A stretch of DNA of 32,258 nt from Lachnospiraceae bacterium (GTDB taxonomy: Bacteria > Bacillota > Clostridia > Lachnospirales > Lachnospiraceae): positions 1 to 32,258 of the forward strand of contig JAAUZU010000001.1 of assembly GCA_014804445.1 (NCBI GenBank). The letters run 5' to 3'. The position numbers were made by a program, and so were the translations under genes. Below, piece after piece: positions 24,250-30,538 of this stretch. The first letter of the stretch is position 1, and every line of letters begins with the position of its first letter. The notes beneath the pieces were generated by a model that ran no database searches, was not told the DNA's origin, and saw only the letters and a list, made by a program, of their open reading frames with translations.

Positions 24250-25656
24250 TTATTTAATATCATTTTCGTCGAAAATGTCTCCACACTCAGGGCAGAACTT
24301 GGGCGGATTGGTCGGATCTTCCGGCTCCCATCCACACTTGTCGCATTTGTAAAGCGGCGCGCCCTGCGGTTTCATCTTTCCACATTCCGTACAGAATTTT
24401 CCCTGATTTACGTTGCCGCATCCACATGTCCATCCGGCAGCGGCAGGCTTGGGATTTCCACATTCCTCGCAGAATCTGCCGCGGTTATCCGTCTTACCGC
24501 AAGAACAACTCCAGCCTAACACCGCGCCCGCTGCTCCTGCACCGGACATTCCTGCTGATCCGGTGTTTCCTGCCCCAAACATACCGGCACCCTGCTGCAT
24601 TCCCGTCGGCTGTCCCTGCATATTCTGATTTGGCTGTCCCTGCTGACCCATTGCAAAGAGGGAATTGGCATTCATGCCGCCCGTCATCTGCGCCATATTC
24701 ATAGCGGCAAAGCCCATCATGGCGCCGGCTTCCTGATTGGAAGCAGCCGCCTTCATTGCCTCGCCCTGTGAACGTGCAAGGAACGCCGCCGCCATCTCGG
24801 GGGACCTGTAAATAGCGGTCTCCTGTGCTTCCTTAATCCGCTTCTCGTCTTCCTCGGATGCCTTCATGGAATTGATAGCCATGGAGACCATCTCGATACC
24901 ACGTAACTGCGCCCACTTTTCAGAAAGCTCCTCGTTCAATATATTGGTCAGTTCCATTGTGTGCGCCGGAACTGCACTGTAGAGAACGCCCATAGCAGAT
25001 ATTTTTGCAAAAGCAGGCTGCAGCGCTGTGAGCAGCTCCGCCTTCATCATCCTTGACAATTCATCGTTCTTACGGTATACATCCGTTACATTACCGCTTA
25101 CGCTGCTATAAAATAACAGCGGGTCTTTAATCTGGAAGCTGTATTCGCCGTTGCACCTGATGGCAATATCCATAGCCAGATTGATATTAGGGTCCACAAT
25201 ACGGAAGGGTATCGGTGAAGGCGTTCCGAACAGGTTATTCATAATCTCTTTGGTATTGACAAAATACACCCTCTGATTTTTCCCTGTATTGCCGCCCAAA
25301 GAAAATCTCTTGCCTACAACGCTGAAGGACTGTTTTAAATTCTCACCCAGCTTGCCATAGAATAAGGAAGGCTCAGAGGAAGTATCATAGATAAACTCTC
25401 CTGCCTCCGCACAGAACTCCACAATCTTTCCCTGGTCCACGATCAACATACACTGTCCTTCGTTTACCGCTATGATGGAGCCGTTTGTGATAATATCATC
25501 CGCTCCCTTTGTGTTGCTGTTACGTCCCTGCGTTACCTGCTTTACGCCCTTTGTCACCAGCACGTCGCTTGGTATGGACTCACAGTAGAAATACTCGCGC
25601 CACTGGTCAGCCATCAAGCCGCCGATTGCATCTTTTGCTGCTCTTAATAAACCCAT
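24250..25656 (-). CDS. SPFH-domain protein with three C-terminal zinc ribbons (YdjI-like)
   Basis: A 468-residue protein. Residues 1 to about 290 match the bacterial SPFH/YdjI-like group: MGLLRAAKDAIGGLMADQWR, then GSIIAVNEGQCMLIVDQGKI, followed by the long helical part. Residues 320-380 are a low-complexity Gly/Met/Gln/Asn linker. The C-terminus holds three zinc ribbons at about 382-400 (CSCG and CEECG), 409-426 (CGCG and CTECG) and 436-459 (CDKCG and CPECG). SPFH proteins form oligomeric membrane-associated scaffolds; relatives in Bacillus are linked to phage-shock-like membrane stress, which is knowledge of the group and not shown here. It is the first gene after a strong promoter. Confidence 0.85.
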   Translation of the reverse strand: MGLLRAAKDAIGGLMADQWREYFYCESIPSDVLVTKGVKQVTQGRNSNTKGADDIITNGSIIAVNEGQCMLIVDQGKIVEFCAEAGEFIYDTSSEPSLFYGKLGENLKQSFSVVGKRFSLGGNTGKNQRVYFVNTKEIMNNLFGTPSPIPFRIVDPNINLAMDIAIRCNGEYSFQIKDPLLFYSSVSGNVTDVYRKNDELSRMMKAELLTALQPAFAKISAMGVLYSAVPAHTMELTNILNEELSEKWAQLRGIEMVSMAINSMKASEEDEKRIKEAQETAIYRSPEMAAAFLARSQGEAMKAAASNQEAGAMMGFAAMNMAQMTGGMNANSLFAMGQQGQPNQNMQGQPTGMQQGAGMFGAGNTGSAGMSGAGAAGAVLGWSCSCGKTDNRGRFCEECGNPKPAAAGWTCGCGNVNQGKFCTECGKMKPQGAPLYKCDKCGWEPEDPTNPPKFCPECGDIFDENDIK

Positions 25657-25691
25657 TTTTGATCCTCCATTAAATATGTAGTTTTGCTTCC

Positions 25692-25815
25692 ATAATGCAG
25701 TTTATGAATCCTATTCATCTTATTGTATCAAGTTTTCTTACTTTTCTCAACTCACTTTTACAATTATTTGACCTTTTTCTTTACAAAAGGTCTATTTTTG
25801 CATAAACTGTATTAT
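25692..25815. promoter_or_regulatory. Inverted 15-bp sites flanking a divergent promoter region
   Basis: ATAATGCAGTTTATG (25692-25706, plus strand) is repeated in inverted orientation at 25801-25815 (ATAATACAGTTTATG on the minus strand), 14 of 15 identical. Between them lies a second dyad, GACCTTTT/AAAAGGTC (25770-25777 and 25785-25792), at the probable plus-strand promoter (TTGACC at 25768-25773, weaker TCTATT at 25791-25796). One 15-bp site sits just after each divergent transcription start region. Such paired sites suggest one regulator, perhaps the adjacent XRE protein, controlling both directions. Confidence 0.6.
25722..25750 (-). promoter_or_regulatory. Promoter of the SPFH operon
   Basis: On the minus strand TTGAGA (25750-25745), a 17-base spacer and TACAAT (25727-25722) form a strong vegetative promoter. 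Transcription should start near 25715, about 60 bases before the SPFH start codon. The element at 25692-25706, one copy of an inverted repeat, lies just downstream of the predicted start. Confidence 0.7.
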
Positions 25816-25849
25816 AGAATCCATTTTACCACAAGAGGGAGTTGAAATC

Positions 25850-26335
25850 ATGGGAAAAAAAGCAACCAAAGCCGCCGATAATATGTACTATCTCGCACGT
25901 TATGAGGCTTCCAAAACAAATGATGACTTTACCAGCCGTGAAAAGGCTGCTGAAATTGTCGGCATAGACCGCACCCGTCTTGCCCGCATAGAACTTGGCT
26001 CCATCACCCCGTATCCCGAGGAAGTGCTCGCCATGTCCCATACCTATAACTGTCCCGAGCTGTGTAATTCCTACTGTGCAAGGGAATGTCCTATCGGCCG
26101 GACAAGCGTGAAGGAGGTCGTTATTGATGATTTTGACCGCCTTGCGCTGAAAGTGCTGGGCTCTTTAAAGGATATTGACGATTTGAGAATGGCGCTTATC
26201 GCCATCTCGGAGGACGGCGTCATCTCCGAGACGGAACGCCCTACCTTTCAGCATATTCTGGACTCTTTGGAAAAAATATCCACAAATGCCAAGGCACTCC
26301 AGCTCTGGGCTATGAAAAACATACACATTCAATAA
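25850..26335 (+). CDS. XRE-family regulator with four spaced cysteines
   Basis: A 161-residue protein. Residues 28-62 form a helix-turn-helix (SREKAAEIVGIDRTRLARIE, then LGSITPYPEEVLAM). Immediately after it come C68, C72, C76 and C80 in the run YNCPELCNSYCARECPIG, a C-x3-C-x3-C-x3-C array that could hold zinc or an Fe-S cluster. The C-terminal half is helical (LKDIDDLRMALIAISEDGVI). I recall similar regulators in Lachnospiraceae, but their targets are unknown to me. Ribosome binding site GAGGGAG precedes the ATG. It is divergent from the SPFH operon and shares the intergenic region with paired inverted sites. Confidence 0.8.
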   Translation: MGKKATKAADNMYYLARYEASKTNDDFTSREKAAEIVGIDRTRLARIELGSITPYPEEVLAMSHTYNCPELCNSYCARECPIGRTSVKEVVIDDFDRLALKVLGSLKDIDDLRMALIAISEDGVISETERPTFQHILDSLEKISTNAKALQLWAMKNIHIQ

Positions 26336-26407
26336 AACAGCCTTGTTTTTTGCACCTTTTTTCATTACCGCAATATAATAAAGCATCACGAAAAACTGGA
26401 GGATTCT

Positions 26408-26983
26408 ATGAAAAAATTATTTAGTTTATCGCTGGTGCTTTTATTATGTCTGTCCGCGCTGACCGGCTGCGGCAAAAAGACAGACGGCAGCGAACTAACC
26501 AAGGTAACCCTGAACGAAGTTGCACACAGCATTTTTTATGCTCCCATGTATGTCGCCATTGAAGAAGGCTATTTCGAGGAAGAGGGCATCGACTTGACAC
26601 TGGTGACCGGCTTTGGCGCCGACAAAACCATGACCGCCCTGCTCACCGGTGAAGCGGATATCGGTTTTATGGGCAGCGAAAGCACAATTTACACCTATAA
26701 CGGCGGCACACAGGACTATGTCGTAAACTTTGCGCAGCTTACCCAGCGCGCCGGCAATTTTCTTGTATCGAGAGAACCTATTGAGAACTTTTCATGGGAT
26801 ATGCTTATAGGCGCCAACGTCCTCGGCGGACGCCCCGGCGGTATGCCCGAGATGGTGTTTGAGTACATTCTGATAAAAAACAATATCGACCCTATGCAGG
26901 ATCTGCACATCGACCAGAGCATAGATTTCGGCTCCACTGCCGCCGCTTTCTCAGGTGGTCAGGGGGATTTTACGGTTGAGTAA
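26408..26983 (+). pseudogene. ABC transporter substrate-binding lipoprotein, truncated at 3' end
   Basis: A 191-residue open frame with signal peptide and clear lipobox LTGC (ALTGCGKK), then the NMT1/SsuA/ThiY-like start EVAHSIFYAPMYVAIEEGYF, GEADIGFMGSES and GGRPGGMPEMVFEYIL. Full-length members are normally about 320-340 residues; this one stops after GGQGDFTVE, in mid-fold and just where prophage-type sequence begins. The rest (lobe 2) is missing and no permease or ATPase gene follows. Ribosome binding site GGAGG lies six bases before the ATG. The intact form would bind a small solute, such as a pyrimidine precursor or sulfonate, at the cell surface. Confidence 0.8.
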
Positions 26984-27007
26984 TGTTTGTTACTACACCA
27001 TTGCTCA
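26977..27007. other. Possible prophage attachment site region
   Basis: The truncated lipoprotein frame ends here. TGAGTAATG (26977-26985) and CATTGCTCA (26999-27007) are inverted with one mismatch, and a smaller GTAA/TTAC pair lies inside. Inverted half-sites around a crossover are usual for serine-integrase attachment sites. The partner site and integrase are outside the window, so the exact junction is not proven. Confidence 0.35.
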
Positions 27008-27060
27008 TTACAGAAAATGCATTGACTTTTTGATGAATATGGAAGTTCATAAATCTTGAT

Positions 27061-27097
27061 AAAAACAGCACCTTGCCCTAGACAAAGTGCTGTTTTT
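27061..27097. terminator. Bidirectional intrinsic terminator
   Basis: AAAAACAGCAC (27061-27071) pairs with GTGCTGTTTTT (27087-27097) around a 15-base loop. T-runs follow on both strands (TTTTTTT on plus, TTTTT on minus). It closes the cargo operon read leftward and any transcript of the truncated lipoprotein gene read rightward. Confidence 0.85.
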
Positions 27098-27124
27098 TTA
27101 CTGCACATTTTCCCAAATTGATTT

Positions 27125-27991
27125 TTAGATGATAATATCTTTTATATCCAAGAACCATATAAACATATCTATCACAATAATAATTACTGAAAAAACATTA
27201 TAATAAAAGACATATGGCAATCTTTTTCGAATTCGATTAATTCCATTGCACTTGCATTTAGCTCCTTCACCTTCACAAGAACAATCTTTAGTCAGACACC
27301 TTGCATAAATATTGCGTTCTGTAATTTTTGAAACCAAATACATCATAAGAAAAATTGTGTTGAATATCACTAATCCACAGATTACCGCCGATAGTACAAC
27401 ACTTTCAAAATAAGCAACATCCTTTATAGATGTCATTACACCACCTAAAAAAGTAAATCCGCCAGAGAAAGCAATAACTATAGCAGCAAAAATACTCAAC
27501 ACTGTAATCAATTCCGTCTGCAATGACTTCGCTTTTTCATTAGCCCTTTCCAAGGTAGTTGTAGCATTTTTTAAGTTGTTATTCACCTCAGTTACAAGGG
27601 CTTTTGCATCATTGACTTTATCTTCTGTCCTGCTAAATACAGACATCTCACCTATTTGTAAATTCAGATGATCACATAACTTTATAAATGGTTTATATAC
27701 AGTTTCATATTTCTTACCAGCTTTGGAATAGTCAGTTTCTAATTCGTTTCTAATAATTTCCAAATTGGCTGTAAGATATTCCTTGTCGTAGTTATTATTT
27801 GCTTCAAATATCTTTAATATCACAGGAAACAAATCAGAATAAGAATGCTTAAATTCACCCTCATATATCATCTCCAATACATCAATAACTGGTAAATATT
27901 CTTGTTTCTCTTTATCCAGTATTTTTTCAGATAATTCATAAATTAGGTCTGATAATTTTTTTTGTCTAATTCTTGTTTCTTCAGGAAACAT
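27125..27991 (-). CDS. Three-helix membrane protein paired with Panacea protein; putative toxin/effector
   Basis: A 288-residue protein not recognised as a known family. Residues 1-120 are soluble and helical, 120-160 are coiled-coil-like (VNDAKALVTEVNNNLKNA), followed by transmembrane helices at about 160-184, 194-221 and 260-282. The loop between helices 2 and 3 is rich in cysteine and lysine: C232, C237, C239, C246 and C248 (C-x4-C-x-C-x6-C-x-C), a possible metal site. The ATG at 27991 overlaps the Panacea gene's stop by 11 bases and follows a G-rich ribosome binding site; a GTG at 28003 is the alternative. Panacea proteins are antitoxins for varied toxins, some membrane-acting, so this is the likely toxin. 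The role is inferred from position only. Confidence 0.6.
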   Translation of the reverse strand: MFPEETRIRQKKLSDLIYELSEKILDKEKQEYLPVIDVLEMIYEGEFKHSYSDLFPVILKIFEANNNYDKEYLTANLEIIRNELETDYSKAGKKYETVYKPFIKLCDHLNLQIGEMSVFSRTEDKVNDAKALVTEVNNNLKNATTTLERANEKAKSLQTELITVLSIFAAIVIAFSGGFTFLGGVMTSIKDVAYFESVVLSAVICGLVIFNTIFLMMYLVSKITERNIYARCLTKDCSCEGEGAKCKCNGINRIRKRLPYVFYYNVFSVIIIVIDMFIWFLDIKDIII

Positions 27992-28430
27992 ATGTGCCCC
28001 CACACTCTTTTTGTTTAATTAGTTCAAAAGGTATTACTTGCCTATTTCCAACCCCGTCTTGATATATTGTATCCCATGCTGTACCCTTTTCATGTGTCCT
28101 GTTTACTAACACATTCACTGGCACACCTACATATCGGTTAATAATATTATTCAGTATCTCAGTATCTTCCTGCGATATCTCACTTTCGCACCTAATATTT
28201 ATAGGCCTTCCACCATATGCACAGTATTCATAATAAACTTCTGGCACTACCGGGCCAAACGGCCAGGCACATATATTATCCCAGAACAATGTGTGTTTTG
28301 TTTGCTTGTAGTAATCAACCCACGTAAAGTAGAGTATTTTTTGCAGTTGCAAATTACTTACAGGCTTCTTATCTACATAGCATTTATCAACTATGAAATT
28401 CGCCACCGCCATCGCACTATAAAGACTCAT
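27981..28430 (-). CDS. Panacea-domain (DUF4065, SocA-like) putative antitoxin
   Basis: A 149-residue protein that matches the Panacea/DUF4065 pattern almost end to end: AMAVANFIVDKC, then VSNLQLQKILYFTWVDYYKQ, AWPFGPVVPEVYYEYCAYGG and a late ELIKQKECGG tail. The family includes SocA and the promiscuous PanA antitoxins, which neutralise unrelated toxins encoded next to them; some members are phage-encoded. The start ATG at 28430 follows GGTGGGGA. It overlaps the membrane-protein gene by 11 bases, so the two are translationally coupled, with the antitoxin first, as in many toxin-antitoxin operons. Two promoters, one with a LexA-like dyad, lie upstream. Confidence 0.8.
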   Translation of the reverse strand: MSLYSAMAVANFIVDKCYVDKKPVSNLQLQKILYFTWVDYYKQTKHTLFWDNICAWPFGPVVPEVYYEYCAYGGRPINIRCESEISQEDTEILNNIINRYVGVPVNVLVNRTHEKGTAWDTIYQDGVGNRQVIPFELIKQKECGGTYVS

Positions 28431-28504
28431 TCCCCACCATCCTTTGCTGAATCAATAGCAAAATAATTATAATTATACAATATCATTATCTTCTTTTCAA
28501 CTCA

Positions 28505-28533
28505 ATTATATCATGTCTATTCTACTATTACAA
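28505..28533 (-). promoter_or_regulatory. Proximal promoter of the Panacea operon
   Basis: On the minus strand TTGTAA (28533-28528), a 17-base spacer and a consensus TATAAT (28510-28505). The -35 element overlaps the perfect palindrome ACAATATATTGT (28530-28541), a possible operator. Transcription would start about 65-75 bases before the Panacea start codon. Confidence 0.65.
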
Positions 28534-28586
28534 TATATTGTGCCACATTTTTTTCAGCACACAATATCTATTACGCCTATAATATT

Positions 28587-28615
28587 ATTATAGAACATTT
28601 GTTCTTGCTTTGCAA
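28587..28615 (-). promoter_or_regulatory. Distal promoter of the Panacea operon with LexA-like box
   Basis: On the minus strand TTGCAA (28615-28610), a 17-base spacer and consensus TATAAT (28592-28587). The spacer holds the dyad AGAACATTTGTTCT (28592-28605), whose core GAAC-N4-GTTC (28593-28604) equals the core of the Bacillus-type LexA (SOS) box. A repressor there would block the promoter. The match to the core is exact; binding by LexA is inference. Confidence 0.65.
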
Positions 28616-28713
28616 GTACATGATTTTGATTCAGTTTATGAGAAAACAACTATATATAGAAGTAATGCCGAATAAACAATATCTAATATTTACATGATTA
28701 CACTTTCTCTTAA

Positions 28714-28753
28714 AGAAACAGAATCCTGCCCAAAAGGCAAAGATTCTGTTTCT
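28714..28753 (-). terminator. Terminator after the small prophage HTH gene
   Basis: AGAAACAGAATC (28714-28725) and GATTCTGTTTCT (28742-28753) are perfectly complementary, with a GCC/GGC inner stem. On the minus strand the stem is followed by TTAAGAG after its own TTTCT end. It separates the HTH gene from the Panacea operon, which therefore needs its own promoters. Sequence 28431-28713 otherwise holds only those promoters and AT-rich DNA. Confidence 0.65.
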
Positions 28754-28764
28754 GACCTTACTCT

Positions 28765-28980
28765 TTACTTCCTGTCGCTTATCCCCAACAGATAATCCGA
28801 CGACACTCCATAAAGCTCACACAGCCCGTAAACCATTGCCACAGGCAGCACATTCCGCCCGGTCTCGTACCTCGAATACACCCGTTGATCAATCTGCAGA
28901 ACTGCAGCCACCTGTTTCTGTCCGTAATCATGATCTTCTCGCAGCTCCCTCATCCTGCGCAGATACTTTCTGTTTTCCAT
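28765..28980 (-). CDS. Small XRE/Cro-type HTH regulator of the prophage
   Basis: A 71-residue protein: MENRKYLRRMRELREDHDYG, then the recognition part QKQVAAVLQIDQRVYSRYET and a helical end LCELYGVSSDYLLGISDRK. This is a classic stand-alone XRE helix-turn-helix of phage or mobile-element type. The start at 28980 is used because AGGAGG lies eight bases upstream; the frame extends 18 codons earlier without support. A short dyad, TGTAA/TTACA (29004-29019), lies just upstream and could be its own operator. It is placed between the endolysin and the Panacea pair, away from where a phage repressor would normally be, so it probably regulates local cargo genes. Confidence 0.75.
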   Translation of the reverse strand: MENRKYLRRMRELREDHDYGQKQVAAVLQIDQRVYSRYETGRNVLPVAMVYGLCELYGVSSDYLLGISDRK

Positions 28981-29098
28981 TGCATGTCCTCCTTTTCTTT
29001 TGCTGTAACAATGCTTACAACTGGATTTTAACATGCATTCTACAGATGAGGCGTTTTTACTACTGTTCTGGTATAATTTCCCTAAAATGCTGTGGCAA

Positions 29099-29977
29099 TT
29101 ATAATTCTAACAAAGACTGCCACATCGTCTTCCCGGCCGTTACTTCCCCGTCCGCCTTTCCATAACCCAGTACCTGCGTCTGGTACCTGTTCACGGCAGC
29201 TTCAAACAGCGGACCTGCAATGCCGTCCAGCCCGCCCTCATAAAATCCATGATACCGGAGCCTTTTCTGCAGAGGCAGCACAACATGGTGGCAGTTGTTT
29301 TTAGTCCGGCTGACGGTTACGGTTTTGGAGAGTGTCACAGGTCCTGCCTTTCCATCAATGCCGGCTCCTGTGCACATCTGCACTTCCCGCACAAAATCCG
29401 CCTGCAGGTATTCCCCGCCTGTCACAATGCCGCCGCCCTTTATGTGCTCTGGTACCTCCACGATCCAGTAATATTTTACCTGTTTCCTAAACAGCTCCCA
29501 TGTATTGCACGCCCTTGCTGCGCTGCTGCTTGCGGGGTCGTTGATGTACACCATGCCGTCTTTATATCCGTATGCCACAATGTAATGCCCGGAGCTTGTC
29601 CACAGCCCTTTTCCCATGCAGGCGATAAGCCAGTTGCCGGCCTGCAGTGCCGCCAGTGCCTCCGCATGGGCACCGGAACCCGTATTGCCGTATATGTTGG
29701 CCGTGTTAAGGCGGCGCACCGTGACGCCGTACTCCGCCCCCTGCGCTGCCGGGTAGGTGTAATAGCTGCCGCCGCCCTTTGCCTTATACCCGTGCTGCAG
29801 CGCCCATGCCGCACAGGTAACAGGATCTATGTACGTGCTTACGATAGCGGACAGCACGTCCGCCATCGCCGTGGGGCCGCAGCCTGCGCTCTTTATGGTG
29901 CTGGCCTCGCCCTGGACGGCATACTTGAGGCTCCCCCACTTTCCGTCTGTCTGTTTGTAGTCTGCAGGTTTAGTCAT
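29099..29977 (-). CDS. Phage endolysin, C39-like cysteine peptidase with peptidoglycan-binding domain
   Basis: A 292-residue protein. The N-terminal domain (about 1-200) is a papain-like C39-family peptidase: Q22, catalytic C33 in SAGCGPTAM, H131 in SSGHYIVAYGY and N146/D147 in YINDPAS. This set fits amidase/endopeptidase lysins that cut peptidoglycan peptides. The C-terminal part (about 232-292) resembles a peptidoglycan-binding domain (LPLQKRLRYHGFYEGGLDGI). There is no signal peptide, so it relies on the holin for export. The start at 29977 has AGGAGG six bases upstream and overlaps the holin stop by eight bases. Confidence 0.88.
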   Translation of the reverse strand: MTKPADYKQTDGKWGSLKYAVQGEASTIKSAGCGPTAMADVLSAIVSTYIDPVTCAAWALQHGYKAKGGGSYYTYPAAQGAEYGVTVRRLNTANIYGNTGSGAHAEALAALQAGNWLIACMGKGLWTSSGHYIVAYGYKDGMVYINDPASSSAARACNTWELFRKQVKYYWIVEVPEHIKGGGIVTGGEYLQADFVREVQMCTGAGIDGKAGPVTLSKTVTVSRTKNNCHHVVLPLQKRLRYHGFYEGGLDGIAGPLFEAAVNRYQTQVLGYGKADGEVTAGKTMWQSLLEL

Positions 29978-30461
29978 CTGTATCCTCCTGTCTGCCGGTT
30001 TCCCCGTTCTCCGCTTCCGGCTCTTCCACTGCCGCCGTGTCCTCAAGCTGCCTTTTTATATTCTTTACCAGCGGGAGCAGGAAGGGCGGGATATTTACAC
30101 CGATATCCATCACATTCTCCAGTATGCTGATGATTTCGTTGACGAGCAGCCACACAGCCACCACGACTGCCACGACAAAGGGCAGGTCAAAGCCTGCCCC
30201 GATATTTTCCAGCGCGTAGTTTATCAGGATGTCAACCACCGCGCCCACCACGATGAGCAGCCACATGCACACTTTTTTGACAATGCCCCTGAGTCCCTTG
30301 TAGCTTGTGATTTCCTGTGTCCGGTACTTTGCGGCCAGAAGCCCCGTCACATAGTCAATCAGGTTGCAGCCTACCAGTAAAAATACCGGTACGGCCAGTA
30401 CCCCCATCCATGCCATGAGCGCCGACAGCGCCGCAATTACCGCCATTTTCATTTTTTCCAT
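29970..30461 (-). CDS. Phage holin (Bacteriophage holin family, TcdE-like)
   Basis: A 163-residue membrane protein with hydrophobic helices near residues 6-32, 65-85 and 90-112, and a charged tail (AENGETGRQEDTDD). The segment VGCNLIDYVTGLLAAKYRTQ, then SYKGLRGIVKKVCMW, is the signature of the Phage_holin_4 family, to which TcdE belongs. It forms pores that let the endolysin reach the wall at the end of infection. It overlaps the endolysin gene by eight bases, as expected for a lysis cassette. Confidence 0.9.
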   Translation of the reverse strand: MEKMKMAVIAALSALMAWMGVLAVPVFLLVGCNLIDYVTGLLAAKYRTQEITSYKGLRGIVKKVCMWLLIVVGAVVDILINYALENIGAGFDLPFVVAVVVAVWLLVNEIISILENVMDIGVNIPPFLLPLVKNIKRQLEDTAAVEEPEAENGETGRQEDTDD

Positions 30462-30495
30462 TCTGTTTTCCTCTCTTTCTTTGTTTTGTATGCAA

Positions 30496-30532
30496 AAGGG
30501 AGCCGCGCGGCGTCCATGCCTGCGGCTCCCTT
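30496..30532 (-). terminator. Terminator-like hairpin between tail gene and holin
   Basis: AAGGGAGCCGC (30496-30506) and GCGGCTCCCTT (30522-30532) are perfectly complementary, 11 bp, and the minus strand continues into TTTTGC. It begins seven bases after the tail gene's stop. The T-run is short, so partial termination with read-through into the lysis genes is likely. Confidence 0.65.
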
Positions 30533-30538
30533 ACTGCC

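Noticed and set aside
29249..30130. 293-codon plus-strand frame opposite the endolysin and holin
   Set aside because: Antisense to a well-supported lysis cassette; Cys/His-rich shadow without a domain.
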